A program made the position numbers and the translations under genes. 64,000 nt of DNA, from NCBI GenBank assembly GCA_021200565.1, contig JAJQGJ010000024.1, positions 20,644 to 84,643 on the forward strand, written 5' to 3'. Below are positions 28,723 to 38,306 of the stretch, piece by piece; the stretch's first letter is position 1, and each line of letters begins with the position of its first letter. Under the pieces are notes generated by a model that saw only the letters and a program-made list of their open reading frames with translations, did no database searches and was not told the DNA's origin. The DNA comes from Oscillospiraceae bacterium (GTDB taxonomy: Bacteria > Bacillota > Clostridia > Oscillospirales > Ruminococcaceae).

Positions 28723-29934
28723 ATGCTTACACTTGATAAGTTTGAAGAAGCCTCAGAAGTAGTTAAACAGGCAACCCAGGAAACCAAACTGGTCTATAGC
28801 CCCTACTTCAGTGAAAGAACCGGCAATAAGGTCTACCTGAAGCCTGAAAATATGCAGGTCACAGGAGCCTATAAAGTCCGTGGTGCTTACTATAAGATAA
28901 GCACTTTGACTCAGGAAGAAAGGAACAAAGGCTTGATAACTGCCTCTGCCGGCAACCATGCCCAGGGAGTCGCCTACGCTGCAAAAGCCTATGGCTGCAA
29001 AGCCGTTATAGTCATGCCGACAACCACTCCGCTTATCAAGGTAAACCGCACCAAGAGCTACGGCGCAGAAGTTGTCCTATATGGCAACGTCTATGACGAA
29101 GCATGCGACTATGCCCTCGAACTGGCGGAAAAAGAAGGCTACACCTTCATCCATCCATTCGATGACCTCACAGTCGCAACCGGACAAGGCACAATAGCAA
29201 TGGAAATCGTGAAAGAGCTCCCACTGGTAGACTGCATTCTCGTCCCAATCGGAGGAGGAGGACTCGCCACAGGCGTTTCCACCCTCGCAAAGCTCCTGAA
29301 TCCGAATATCCATGTAGTAGGCGTCGAGCCTGCAGGCGCTGCTTGCTTAACAGCTTCTTTCAAGGCTGGCGAAGTAGTGACCCTCCCGACGGTAAGCACC
29401 ATCGCTGACGGCACAGCAGTAAAGACTCCCGGCAAAGAGATATTCCCATATCTTCAGAAAAATCTCGATGATATTATCACCGTCGAAGATGATGAACTTA
29501 TAGTCGCATTCCTCGACATGGTTGAGAATCACAAGATGATAGTCGAGAATTCCGGCTTACTTTCAGTAGCCGCACTCAACCACCTTGGCTTTAAGGGCAA
29601 GAAGGTTGTGTCAGTCCTTAGCGGCGGCAACATGGACGTCATCACAATGAGCTCAGTCGTCCAGCATGGACTTATTCAGAGAGACAGAATCTTCACAGTT
29701 TCCGTACTTCTTCCGGACAGAGCAGGAGAGCTTGTCCGAGTAGCAACCGTCATCGCCAACGAGCAGGGCAACGTCATCAAGCTCGACCATAACCAGTTTG
29801 TCAGCACCAATAGAAACGCTGCAGTAGAGCTCAAGATCACGATGGAAGCTTTCGGCACCGACCATAAGCAGAGAATCGTGAAAGCTCTCGAAGACAGCGG
29901 CTTCAATCCGAAGGTTATAACACCTAATCTGTAA
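28723..29934 (+). CDS. ilvA: Threonine ammonia-lyase
   Basis: A PLP enzyme that deaminates threonine to 2-oxobutanoate, feeding isoleucine synthesis. The PLP lysine is Lys51 in TGAYKVRGAYYKI, followed by SAGNHAQGVAYAA and the glycine-rich PIGGGGLATGVS. Residues about 325-403 form a single ACT-like regulatory domain (FTVSVLLPDRAGELVRVA), the short TdcB/IlvA form typical of Firmicutes. Length 403. It stands between the GH13 gene and the metK riboswitch. Confidence 0.93.
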   Translation: MLTLDKFEEASEVVKQATQETKLVYSPYFSERTGNKVYLKPENMQVTGAYKVRGAYYKISTLTQEERNKGLITASAGNHAQGVAYAAKAYGCKAVIVMPTTTPLIKVNRTKSYGAEVVLYGNVYDEACDYALELAEKEGYTFIHPFDDLTVATGQGTIAMEIVKELPLVDCILVPIGGGGLATGVSTLAKLLNPNIHVVGVEPAGAACLTASFKAGEVVTLPTVSTIADGTAVKTPGKEIFPYLQKNLDDIITVEDDELIVAFLDMVENHKMIVENSGLLSVAALNHLGFKGKKVVSVLSGGNMDVITMSSVVQHGLIQRDRIFTVSVLLPDRAGELVRVATVIANEQGNVIKLDHNQFVSTNRNAAVELKITMEAFGTDHKQRIVKALEDSGFNPKVITPNL

Positions 29935-29972
29935 ATTTAGCCACAATAGTTAGTTTGTCCATTTCAAAAAGC

Positions 29973-30001
29973 TTGACAAGCTAATTGTGAGTTGCTATAA
30001 T
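29973..30001 (+). promoter_or_regulatory. metK promoter
   Basis: TTGACA (29973-29978) and TATAAT (29996-30001), both perfect consensus, 17-base spacer, just upstream of the SAM riboswitch. Confidence 0.85.
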
Positions 30002-30016
30002 CAAAACATAATAAAA

Positions 30017-30161
30017 CCCTTATCAAGAGCGGCGACAGGAACCTCCGGTTACAGGAACCTTTGGTTCCTGGGGAAATTGGTCCTATGTAGCCCGGCAACC
30101 TGTTTTCTAGGTGCATAGCTGCGTAGCAGCTGTATCCAGCGGTCTAACCGAAAGATGAGGA
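30017..30161 (+). promoter_or_regulatory. SAM-I (S-box) riboswitch aptamer
   Basis: P1 is formed by CCTTATC (30018-30024) and GATGAGG (30154-30160). The S-box core elements follow in order: CTTATCAAGAGCGGCGA, GTAGCCCGGCAACCTG, AGGTGC and GAAAGATGAGGA. The arm between the first two elements is unusually long and contains a repeated ACAGGAACC. Binding of S-adenosylmethionine should favour the terminator downstream and switch metK off. Confidence 0.92.
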
Positions 30162-30163
30162 AA

Positions 30164-30222
30164 TTCGAACACTGTTCGAAAAGTCTTTACTTTCCGCACT
30201 CGGTTATCCGGGTGCGGTTTTT
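30164..30222 (+). terminator. Riboswitch expression platform terminator
   Basis: A small hairpin TTCGAAC/GTTCGAA (30164-30180) is followed by the terminator stem CCGCACTCGG (30194-30203) with CCGGGTGCGG (30208-30217) and TTTTT. It ends about 25 bases before the metK ATG, as expected for transcriptional control by the aptamer. Confidence 0.88.
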
Positions 30223-30247
30223 ATGATTCTATGAAAGGACAATACAT

Positions 30248-31420
30248 ATGAGAAGTTTATTCACTTCCGAATCAGTTACCGAGGGACATCCTGACAAAAT
30301 CTGTGACCAGATTTCCGATGCCGTTCTCGATGAATGTCTCCGGCAGGACCCTGAGTCAAGGGTTGCCTGCGAAACGACATGCGCTTCCAGCCTCGTTATG
30401 TGCATAGGAGAGATAACAACAAACGCCACAATCGATATTCAGAGCATCGCCCGTGATGTCATCAGCGACATAGGCTATAATAAGCCGGAATACGGCTTCG
30501 ACTCCGAGGGCTGCACCATCTTGACCTCAATCCGCAAGCAGTCTCCTGATATAGCTATGGGCGTCGACAATTCGCTTGAGGGAAGAGATACAAACGATTC
30601 TGATATAGGAGCCGGTGACCAGGGCATGATGTTCGGTTATGCATGCGATGAGACTCCTGTTCTGATGCCGATGCCGATATATTATGCCCATAAGCTCACC
30701 CGCAAGCTTGCAAGCCTCAGAAAGAGCGGAGAGCTTGGCTACTTAAGACCAGACGGCAAGAGCCAGGTTACAGTTGAATACGAGGACGGCAGACCCGTCA
30801 GAATCCATACAGTAGTCATTTCCACCCAGCACGACCCGGACGTCTCTCAGGAGCAGATTCATGCCGATATAATTGAAAAGTGCATAAAGTCAGTGATCCC
30901 CGCAGAGCTAATGGACGAAAAAACAGTGTTCTATGTCAATCCAACCGGCAGGTTCGTAATAGGCGGACCCTGCGGCGACAGTGGACTCACCGGTAGAAAG
31001 ATTATTGTAGACACCTATGGCGGTTATTCCCGTCACGGCGGCGGCTGCTTCAGCGGAAAAGACCCAACCAAGGTGGATCGCAGTGCAGCTTATGCCGCAA
31101 GATACGCAGCAAAGAACGTAGTAGCGGCTGGCTTGGCGTCAAAGTGTGAAATCCAGCTTGCCTATGCGATAGGAGTAGCACGCCCGGTTTCGCTTCTTGT
31201 GGATACATTCGGAACAGGCAAGCTCAGCGATGATATTCTGGCAAATGCAATCGGCGAGGTTTTTGATTTCAGACCGTCTCATATAATAAGCGACCTCGAC
31301 CTTCGCAAACCGATATATCGGAGCATATCCGCCTATGGTCACATGGGCAGAGAGGACATTGAGCTGCCATGGGAAAGAACGGACAAGACAACCGAGCTTC
31401 TTCAGGCTTTGAAGCCGTAG
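30248..31420 (+). CDS. metK: S-adenosylmethionine synthetase
   Basis: MetK makes SAM from ATP and methionine. Signatures are present: [20 protein letters not shown] at the N terminus, [13 protein letters not shown] (ATP site) and [18 protein letters not shown] (phosphate loop). Length 390 is normal. It is controlled by the SAM riboswitch directly upstream, a feedback loop on the product. Its last 52 bases overlap the next reading frame. Confidence 0.98.
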   Translation: MRSLFTSESVTEGHPDKICDQISDAVLDECLRQDPESRVACETTCASSLVMCIGEITTNATIDIQSIARDVISDIGYNKPEYGFDSEGCTILTSIRKQSPDIAMGVDNSLEGRDTNDSDIGAGDQGMMFGYACDETPVLMPMPIYYAHKLTRKLASLRKSGELGYLRPDGKSQVTVEYEDGRPVRIHTVVISTQHDPDVSQEQIHADIIEKCIKSVIPAELMDEKTVFYVNPTGRFVIGGPCGDSGLTGRKIIVDTYGGYSRHGGGCFSGKDPTKVDRSAAYAARYAAKNVVAAGLASKCEIQLAYAIGVARPVSLLVDTFGTGKLSDDILANAIGEVFDFRPSHIISDLDLRKPIYRSISAYGHMGREDIELPWERTDKTTELLQALKP

Positions 31421-31797
31421 ATTTAAACGTAAATTCCCGGGAGGAAAGTGAGCTCCTCAAGCTGAGGGAAAAGATATACCTCTTGGTTATTCTTATGCTT
31501 TCGCTTCTTGCAATAATCGGCATGTTCGCCATGAGAAATAGCAGCAGCGACTCATTCAGCCTGCTTCTGGCGGATGAAACGGAGCTATATGATCTGAGCA
31601 TCATAAACTCCGCCACGGTTGAAGACTTCATGGAGGTTGATGGAATAGGCGAGGTGAGGGCAACCTCAATCGTTAATTTCCGTGAATCGATAGGCGGCTT
31701 CACTGATATAAGCCAGATCGCCTATATTGACGGAATCTCAGACTCGACATTAGAAAGCATAATCGAATACTTCTATGGAGAAGATTCCGGAGACTAA
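31369..31797 (+). CDS. ComEA-like helix-hairpin-helix protein
   Basis: A 142-residue protein with one membrane segment (about 34-54) and an extracytoplasmic helix-hairpin-helix DNA-binding domain: [28 protein letters not shown] and [16 protein letters not shown], as in ComEA, the DNA receptor for transformation. It lacks the larger SLBB domain of Bacillus ComEA. The only usable start is ATG 31369, 52 bases inside metK; no later ATG, GTG or TTG precedes the membrane segment. The link to competence is inferred, supported by dprA in the window. Confidence 0.7.
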   Translation: MGKNGQDNRASSGFEAVDLNVNSREESELLKLREKIYLLVILMLSLLAIIGMFAMRNSSSDSFSLLLADETELYDLSIINSATVEDFMEVDGIGEVRATSIVNFRESIGGFTDISQIAYIDGISDSTLESIIEYFYGEDSGD

Positions 31798-31813
31798 AAA
31801 TAAAAGCACAACA

Positions 31814-31850
31814 AAAATCGCTCTTTCAAAAAAATGAAAGGGCGATTTTG
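31814..31850. terminator. Terminator between the ComEA-like gene and tRNA-Thr
   Basis: AAAATCGCTCTTTCA (31814-31828) pairs with TGAAAGGGCGATTTT (31835-31849) with one wobble. It can act on both strands: it closes the ComEA-like gene and could also end the leftward tRNA transcript. Confidence 0.75.
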
Positions 31851-31881
31851 TAATGCTTAGGAGACTCTTCAAGATAAAAAG

Positions 31882-31957
<76 letters not shown>

Positions 31958-32063
31958 ACCATCTGACACGATTCATCCGTGCCACGATTTGATATTATAG
32001 ACTATTCGAGCCGGTTTGTCAAGACCTTTTTTGAAATTTTTTTGAGAATTCGTATATTAACTT

Positions 32064-33365
32064 TTACTCCTCACTAGAGCTCTCATTTGAAACTTCTTTT
32101 TCATCCTGTTCATCACTTGCGGTTTCGCTTTCTTCAGAATCGGCTGAAACTTCAACAGCCGGGATAATGGTGCCTTCTGAGCCTATATTCACTCCTGCCA
32201 TCGAATAGTAGCTTGTTTCCGTGGGCATATTTTTCCTTGTCAGATTTCTTTTCACTATTGCCGAGAGAATGTCGAATACAACCGCAAACAGCGGAACGCC
32301 GATAATCATGCCGACAATTCCGAAGAGATTTCCGCATACAATGATGGAGATAAGAACCCAGAAAGATGAAATACCGATTCTGTTGCCTAAAATCTTCGGA
32401 CCGATGATATTGCCATCAATCTGCTGAAGAACCAGAATAAATATTATGAACCATATAACTTTTTTCGGCTCTGCGATAAGAACCAATAGTGCCGACGGGA
32501 TCGCACCGATAAACGGACCGAATATCGGGATAATGTTTGTAATTCCGATTATAATTGAGATGATCATGCCATATGGCATCTGGAGAATAAGCATACCGAC
32601 GGCGCAAAGGCATCCTATTATGATTGAGTCAAGAATCTTGCCATAGATGAATCCCAAAAGTGCATGGTTGGTGCTCGAAGTGAATGTAAAGAGTGAGTGA
32701 TAGACTCTTTCAGGGAAGATACCGACAATAAGCTTCTTCGCTTGTGCCTGCAAAATTTCCTTGCTCGCAAGGAAGTAGATAGCTACAAAGAATCCTAAGA
32801 TGAAGTTCTTGACTGAATTTGCAAAGCTGAGAAGGCTTGTCAGCAGAGTTGAAAGCTGTGAAGCAAGATTAGATACAAATGAACTCAGATATGAGGTTAT
32901 GTTGTTGAGCTCATTGTTGACAGCAGTTGCAATGCTCGGATAGTCATCCAAAAGCTTCGTCAACCAGCTTTCAACCGCCGGATAGACCTCGTTTACAAGA
33001 CCGTCATAAATTCCTGGAATGCTCGTGATAATCTGCGGTATAACCGCCATGATAACAAGAACGATTACAGCAATTATAATAACCGAAGCAACAGCAATGC
33101 CGATGGCTCTTGAGACTTTAGGATGAGGCTTTTTGCGGAAAATTGTTTTTCCAAGAATTATCTCGGTTCTCTTCACCATCGAATTCATGATGAATGCGAT
33201 AACAAGTCCCCATATCACAGGCTCAAGAACGCTCAGGATATTTTTGAAGAACGAGCTCACCGTGTCCCACTGGAACAGAATCAGTACCACCAAAAGAACG
33301 ACAGTGATAAAAGCGAAGCAGTATCCGAATATTTTGTTGTATCGTTTGTTGTCAAAGAATCTCAA
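32064..33365 (-). CDS. AI-2E family transporter/permease
   Basis: A polytopic membrane protein of the AI-2E/PerM family (PF01594), which exports small molecules or ions; substrate unknown. The first and later hydrophobic segments are clear (FGYCFAFITVVLLVVLILF; AVASVIIIAVIVLVIMAV), and the family C-terminal signature is GFIYGKILDSIIIG...IFGPFIGAIPSALLVLI. The tail is Glu/Ser-rich. A GGAGG lies 7 bases before TTG 33365; the in-frame ATG 33383 would place that Shine-Dalgarno inside the coding region, so I use TTG. It is divergent from pcrA. Confidence 0.85.
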   Translation of the reverse strand: MRFFDNKRYNKIFGYCFAFITVVLLVVLILFQWDTVSSFFKNILSVLEPVIWGLVIAFIMNSMVKRTEIILGKTIFRKKPHPKVSRAIGIAVASVIIIAVIVLVIMAVIPQIITSIPGIYDGLVNEVYPAVESWLTKLLDDYPSIATAVNNELNNITSYLSSFVSNLASQLSTLLTSLLSFANSVKNFILGFFVAIYFLASKEILQAQAKKLIVGIFPERVYHSLFTFTSSTNHALLGFIYGKILDSIIIGCLCAVGMLILQMPYGMIISIIIGITNIIPIFGPFIGAIPSALLVLIAEPKKVIWFIIFILVLQQIDGNIIGPKILGNRIGISSFWVLISIIVCGNLFGIVGMIIGVPLFAVVFDILSAIVKRNLTRKNMPTETSYYSMAGVNIGSEGTIIPAVEVSADSEESETASDEQDEKEVSNESSSEE

Positions 33366-33410
33366 GTAAATTCCTCCAGGCATATGTGTTATGTATTAAG
33401 GGAAAGCTTT

Positions 33411-33446
33411 CTTATAGTATAAACCATACTGATGTTAAATGTCCAT
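33411..33446 (-). promoter_or_regulatory. Candidate promoter of the AI-2E transporter gene
   Basis: On the minus strand, TGGACA and TATACT are separated by 18 bases, upstream of the GGAGG and TTG start. Weak -35. Confidence 0.4.
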
Positions 33447-33494
33447 ACCCAAAAGTGAAATTTTTAGAAAAAGATAAAAATCGTCGCCGTGGTA

Positions 33495-33523
33495 TTTTCT
33501 TTTTCGAGTGTTTGTGATATACT
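33495..33523 (+). promoter_or_regulatory. Candidate pcrA promoter
   Basis: An extended -10, TGTGATATACT (TATACT at 33518-33523), with a poor -35 (TTTTCT) 17 bases upstream. Confidence 0.45.
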
Positions 33524-33558
33524 TACAAGGTGTAAACTTTGAACACGGAGGAAAGAAA

Positions 33559-35907
33559 GTGGCAGATAACTTTACAGAGTTAAAAAGAAAAGCTCTTACA
33601 AAATATTTTTCGCATCTTAACGACATGCAACGTGAGGCTGTATTCACAGTTGACGGACCGGTTCTCATCCTTGCAGGAGCAGGAAGCGGAAAGACGACAG
33701 TACTCGTCAACCGTGTTGCCAACATGATTTATTTCGGCAACGCATATCAGGACACCTACAGATATTCGGGCGTAACCCCAGATGATGAGAAGTTCTTGCA
33801 GGATTTCGCCGATGGAAAGACCGACGACCAGGAACGCTTGAGAACCATAACCGCAGTGAACTGCGTAAACCCGTGGAATATCCTCGCAATTACATTTACA
33901 AACAAAGCAGCAGGCGAGCTCAAGGATAGGCTTCACCAGATGCTTGGCTCAGTTGCGGACGGCATAACGGCTGCAACCTTCCATTCGGCATGTGTCCGCA
34001 TCTTAAGAAGAGAGATTGACAAGCTTGGTTATGCTTCGAGCTTCACAATCTATGATACAGATGACACCCAGAGAGTTATAAAGGCGTGCTTGCAGGACTA
34101 TAATATCTCAGACAAGAGATTCCCACCGAAAGAGATCATGCGTGAGATTTCAGCTTCTAAAGAATCTCAGGTCGATGAAAACGAATATGCGAAACTCTCA
34201 ATGGGAGACTATCGCAAGCAGACTATTGCAAAAATTTATTCCGAATACCAGCAAAGGCTTCGCACAGCCAATGCTCTCGATTTTGACGACATAATTTTAC
34301 TCACAGTCAGGCTTTTTGAACAGTTCCCGGATGTTCTCGACCATTATCAGAACCTCTATAAGTACATACTAGTAGACGAGTATCAGGACACCAACATGGT
34401 GCAGTATCGCCTCATTTCGATGCTGAGCGCAAAAAGAAAGAACCTATGCGTAGTAGGAGACGATGACCAGAGTATCTACAAGTTCCGTGGGGCAACAATC
34501 GAGAATATCCTCTCGTTTGAGCACCAGTATGAGAACGCAAAGGTCATCCGCCTAGAGCAAAACTACCGCTCAACCCAGAACATTCTGACATGTGCCAACG
34601 AAGTTATCAAAAACAACCGCAGCCGAAAGGGCAAGAAGCTCTGGACATCAGCTGGCGACGGCGAAAAGGTTACTGTCTATGGCGCCTCAACCGAGCAGGG
34701 TGAATCAAGGTATGTCGCCGAAACGGTTTTGGGCTACATCAAGGATGGCGGCAAGTATTCCGACAATGCAGTTCTGTACCGAATGAACGCACAGTCGAAC
34801 TCGATAGAAAACGCCTTCATGCGAAGCGGAATTCCATATAAAGTCATCGGAGGTCTTAAGTTCTTCGATAGAAAAGAAGTCAAGGACATAGTTGCCTACC
34901 TGTCAGTGCTGAATAACGAAAACGACCTTCTCAGGCTCAAGCGCATCATCAACGAGCCAAAGCGTGGCATCGGAACGGCAACAGTCGACGCACTTGAGAG
35001 CATTTCAAGAGACTTAGGCGAGTCGCCGCTTCAGGTTATGCGAATGGCAAAGGATTACCCGATTCTCTCACGTTCCGCACCGAAGCTTATGAGTTTAGCC
35101 GACATGTTCGATGAGCTGAGAGACCACTCTGAACTGATACCACTTCCTGACCTCTTGGATGAACTGATGGACAAATCCGGCTACCGGGCATTCTTGGAAA
35201 CCCAGGGCGATGAGGGACTGACCCGACTTGAGAACATCAACGAGCTCAAATCCTCCATGGTGAACTATATCGATGAAGCCGAAGAGCCGTCGCTTTCAGG
35301 ATTCCTTGAGGACGTTGCGCTGATTTCAGACATCGACTCGATGGACTCATCCGACAGCGTAACCCTCATGACCGTTCACTCTGCAAAGGGACTCGAGTTC
35401 AATAATGTTTTTGTAGTTGGAATGGAGGAAAACATCTTCCCATCTTCCCGCAGCATGGACTCTGAAGAGGATGTGGAGGAGGAACGCAGACTCGCCTATG
35501 TCGCAATAACGAGAGCCCGGAAGCATCTGAGCTTAAGCTATGCAAGACAGAGACTTCTCTTCGGTTCGACCAACTTCAACCGACCATCAAGATTCATTTC
35601 CGAGCTCCCAGACAGTTCAATCGAAAAGCGCCAGGAGAAAACCTCCGACGACTACCAGAGAAGAACTGTCCCGCAGAATCGCACATCAACCACCACGTCA
35701 TATCTCCAGAATGCAAGAAAGCCTCAGCCTGAGAAATCCGCAAACATCGATTTCTCAGTCGGTGACAGAGTCCATCACAACGTTTTTGGCGACGGAACAG
35801 TATTAAAAGTCACCAGGATGTCAAACGACATGCTCTTGGAGGTTGCCTTTGACACCGTCGGCACCAAGAAGATAATGGCGGCATTCGCTAAAATTTCAAA
35901 AATCTAA
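33559..35907 (+). CDS. pcrA: ATP-dependent DNA helicase PcrA/UvrD
   Basis: A superfamily 1A 3'-5' helicase for nucleotide excision repair and replication-fork maintenance. Walker A is LAGAGSGKTTVLVNRV, motif II is LVDEYQDTN, motif III GDDDQSIYKFRGA, motif IV EQNYRST, and motif V/VI VTLMTVHSAKGLEF and EERRLAYVAITRARK. An extra insertion (about 62-95) follows the Walker A segment. The C-terminal Tudor-like segment (FSVGDRVHHNVFGDGTVLKV) contacts RNA polymerase in PcrA. The start is GTG 33559 with GGAGG 7 bases upstream. Length 782. Confidence 0.96.
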   Translation: MADNFTELKRKALTKYFSHLNDMQREAVFTVDGPVLILAGAGSGKTTVLVNRVANMIYFGNAYQDTYRYSGVTPDDEKFLQDFADGKTDDQERLRTITAVNCVNPWNILAITFTNKAAGELKDRLHQMLGSVADGITAATFHSACVRILRREIDKLGYASSFTIYDTDDTQRVIKACLQDYNISDKRFPPKEIMREISASKESQVDENEYAKLSMGDYRKQTIAKIYSEYQQRLRTANALDFDDIILLTVRLFEQFPDVLDHYQNLYKYILVDEYQDTNMVQYRLISMLSAKRKNLCVVGDDDQSIYKFRGATIENILSFEHQYENAKVIRLEQNYRSTQNILTCANEVIKNNRSRKGKKLWTSAGDGEKVTVYGASTEQGESRYVAETVLGYIKDGGKYSDNAVLYRMNAQSNSIENAFMRSGIPYKVIGGLKFFDRKEVKDIVAYLSVLNNENDLLRLKRIINEPKRGIGTATVDALESISRDLGESPLQVMRMAKDYPILSRSAPKLMSLADMFDELRDHSELIPLPDLLDELMDKSGYRAFLETQGDEGLTRLENINELKSSMVNYIDEAEEPSLSGFLEDVALISDIDSMDSSDSVTLMTVHSAKGLEFNNVFVVGMEENIFPSSRSMDSEEDVEEERRLAYVAITRARKHLSLSYARQRLLFGSTNFNRPSRFISELPDSSIEKRQEKTSDDYQRRTVPQNRTSTTTSYLQNARKPQPEKSANIDFSVGDRVHHNVFGDGTVLKVTRMSNDMLLEVAFDTVGTKKIMAAFAKISKI

Positions 35908-35922
35908 AGATAGGAAACACTT

Positions 35923-36519
35923 ATGGCATATACGTATGACGATTACCTCACAGAGGATATGTTAAGCCTCCATGACGAAATGGCGGTAAAGATTCTCATC
36001 TGCTATTTTCTGAGGCAGATTAACCGCCCGATAACTCCAACCCAGCTCGCAGAGATAGCCACTACCGACGGCATAGTGAATTACTTCACCTATTCTTCGG
36101 TGGTTGAGAGCATGCTTGAAAGCGGAATGCTCTCTTTGAGAAAAGACGGCGATGAGGAATATTATGTCCTCTCCGAAGCCGCAAGAGCCGGCGCAGACAG
36201 CTTCAAGCAGCAGGTTCCCCAGAGATTCCGCAACAAGATTCTTTCAGCTGGTCTCAAGTTCTTCGCCAGACTCAAGAACGAGAACGATGTCAAAGTCACT
36301 GTCTCCAAGCAGGAAAAGGGCTATCTTGTTGGGATCAACTGCCAGGACTCTGGCACAACTCTTATGGATCTCAAGCTCTTCGCTCCTGACGAGGAGCAGG
36401 CGAATCTTCTTGCAGAGAAGATTAAGCTCAACCCGACTGACTTTTACGCCAAGGTGATAGATTTCGCAACCGAAAACGAAGAATACCAGCCGGAAGTAAA
36501 GGAGGTCGACGATCTGTGA
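35923..36519 (+). CDS. DUF4364 family protein (winged-helix-like)
   Basis: A 198-residue acidic protein matching the DUF4364 family of Clostridia. The N-terminal 85 residues look like a winged helix (MAVKILICYFLRQINRPITPTQLAEIATTDGIVNYFTYSSVVESMLESGML, taken as helices and wing by inspection). There is no membrane segment. Downstream of pcrA and overlapping yfbR by 4 bases, so it is likely cotranscribed. Possibly a small regulator; no function is established. Confidence 0.7.
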   Translation: MAYTYDDYLTEDMLSLHDEMAVKILICYFLRQINRPITPTQLAEIATTDGIVNYFTYSSVVESMLESGMLSLRKDGDEEYYVLSEAARAGADSFKQQVPQRFRNKILSAGLKFFARLKNENDVKVTVSKQEKGYLVGINCQDSGTTLMDLKLFAPDEEQANLLAEKIKLNPTDFYAKVIDFATENEEYQPEVKEVDDL

Positions 36520-37115
36520 CAACATTTGCAGACGCAAGCGAAAACAACAGCTTCTTTGCGCTCACTTCCCGAATGAAGTACATAAACCGCTGGGGACTGA
36601 TGCGCAACACCCGCAACGAAAACATCGCCGAGCACTCTCTGGATACGGCGATAATAGCGCACCTTCTGTGCATTCTCCGGAATGACCGCTTCAGAGGAAA
36701 TGTCGACCCGGACAGAGCAGCAGTTCTTGCCATCTTCCATGACACAACCGAGATAATAACCGGAGACCTCCCGACACCTGTCAAATACCTCAATCCTGAG
36801 ATAAGAACCGCTTATAAGGACGTTGAAGCTGCAGCGGTTGAAAAGCTTTTAGGCTGCATTCCTGAAGACATCAGGGGAGAGTATGACGGAATATTCAAGT
36901 CGGAAGACAAAGAGCTCCTGAAGCTCGTCAAAGCTGCCGACAAAATCTCAGCTTTGATAAAGTGCATAGAGGAACGCAAATCCGGCAACCGTGACTTTGA
37001 GGAAGCGGAAAAGCAGACTTTTGAATCAATCAGGGCTATGGGAATTCCCGAGGCTGACATGTTCCTTGACGAATTTCTGCCTGCATATGAGCTTACTCTT
37101 GACGAGCAGGCTTGA
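36516..37115 (+). CDS. yfbR: YfbR-like 5'-deoxynucleotidase, HD superfamily
   Basis: A metal-dependent HD phosphohydrolase removing phosphate from deoxynucleoside 5'-monophosphates. Motifs: RWGLMRNTRNENIAEHSLD (His), LAIFHDTTEIITGDLPTPVK (the His-Asp pair) and LVKAADKISALIKCIEE (distal Asp). Length 199 matches E. coli YfbR. The start is GTG 36516, overlapping the previous stop. Confidence 0.92.
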   Translation: MTTFADASENNSFFALTSRMKYINRWGLMRNTRNENIAEHSLDTAIIAHLLCILRNDRFRGNVDPDRAAVLAIFHDTTEIITGDLPTPVKYLNPEIRTAYKDVEAAAVEKLLGCIPEDIRGEYDGIFKSEDKELLKLVKAADKISALIKCIEERKSGNRDFEEAEKQTFESIRAMGIPEADMFLDEFLPAYELTLDEQA

Positions 37116-37130
37116 TAACCATCACGAAGG

Positions 37131-38306
37131 GTGATCATATTGCTTAAAAAGCTTTTTATCAAGGACTATCAAAACACATCTGAGCAGTCAGTCAGACTGA
37201 GATATGGAATTGTTGCCGGAGTTTTCGGAATGCTGACTAATCTCATGCTGTTTCTTTTTAAGCTTCTTGTCGGACTGATGTCCAATAGTATCACAGTCAT
37301 TGCCGACGCCGTCAACAACCTGTCCGATGCGTGCTCATCAATACTCACGATGATAGGCTTCAAGCTCTCAAGCCGTCCTGCCGATAAAGACCATCCCTAT
37401 GGTCACGCAAGGTACGAAGAAATCACTGCACTCATAGTTGCACTTCTGGTCCTGTGCGTCGGAGTGCTCTTCGCAAAAAGCTCAATAGACAAGGTAATCA
37501 CCCCCAGTGAACTTGAAATCAGCGCTGTAACTTACATAGTGCTCATAGCGGCAGTCGCAATGAAGCTCTGGCAGTACTTCACATACATTGACTTCTCGAA
37601 AGCGATCGACTCAGACGCCTTGAAAGCCGATGCAGTCGATTCGAGAAACGATGTCATCACGACGTCGTCAGTAATCCTCAGCATGGTTGTCATGCAGGTT
37701 TTCAAGGTTAACCTTGACGGCTGGTTCGGACTTATAATCTCAGTATTTGTGATAATTTCCGCTGTGAGAACGCTTTCCGAGGTCATCAGCCCTATGCTGG
37801 GCGAGCACCCGGACGAAAAGCTTGTCGAATCCATCTATTCGCTAGTCAGAGACAGAGAAAACGTTGTAGGCTACCACGACCTCATCATCCACAGCTATGG
37901 GGCAGGGAAGTGCTATGCCTCTTTACACATCGAAGTCGACGCCTCACAGGATATATTTCTTCTTCACGACATGATCGACACCATCGAGCGTGAAGCTCAT
38001 GAAAAGCTCGGAATACTTTTAACCATCCATATGGACCCTGTCGACATGAAAGACCCGCTTCGCATGAAACTTCATGAAATTACTGTCGAAGCGCTTCACG
38101 ACGAATTCGGAAGCGATCTCGGAATCCACGATTTCCGCATAGTTGCAGGACCCACACACACCAATATTCTATTTGACATTGTAGAGCCGTTCGGAGAACA
38201 CTATGACATATCCCGCATTAAATCCCTTTTGACCGAGAAGTATCTTGAGGCACACGATCCCACAACCTACTACTTCGTCATCAACGTTGATAAGAAGATG
38301 GACTGA
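37131..38306 (+). CDS. Cation diffusion facilitator (CDF) family transporter
   Basis: A proton-coupled exporter of divalent metals such as Zn, Mn or Fe. Six membrane segments occupy about residues 20-215, with the metal sites in the family blocks SNSITVIADAVNNLSDACSS and ALKADAVDSRNDVITT. The C-terminal cytosolic domain (about 220-391) is ferredoxin-like (YGAGKCYASLHIEVDA). Two starts are possible: GTG 37131 (matches homologues beginning MI-LL-K) and TTG 37140 (better spaced from AAGGGTGAT). The metal is not readable. Confidence 0.9.
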   Translation: MIILLKKLFIKDYQNTSEQSVRLRYGIVAGVFGMLTNLMLFLFKLLVGLMSNSITVIADAVNNLSDACSSILTMIGFKLSSRPADKDHPYGHARYEEITALIVALLVLCVGVLFAKSSIDKVITPSELEISAVTYIVLIAAVAMKLWQYFTYIDFSKAIDSDALKADAVDSRNDVITTSSVILSMVVMQVFKVNLDGWFGLIISVFVIISAVRTLSEVISPMLGEHPDEKLVESIYSLVRDRENVVGYHDLIIHSYGAGKCYASLHIEVDASQDIFLLHDMIDTIEREAHEKLGILLTIHMDPVDMKDPLRMKLHEITVEALHDEFGSDLGIHDFRIVAGPTHTNILFDIVEPFGEHYDISRIKSLLTEKYLEAHDPTTYYFVINVDKKMD

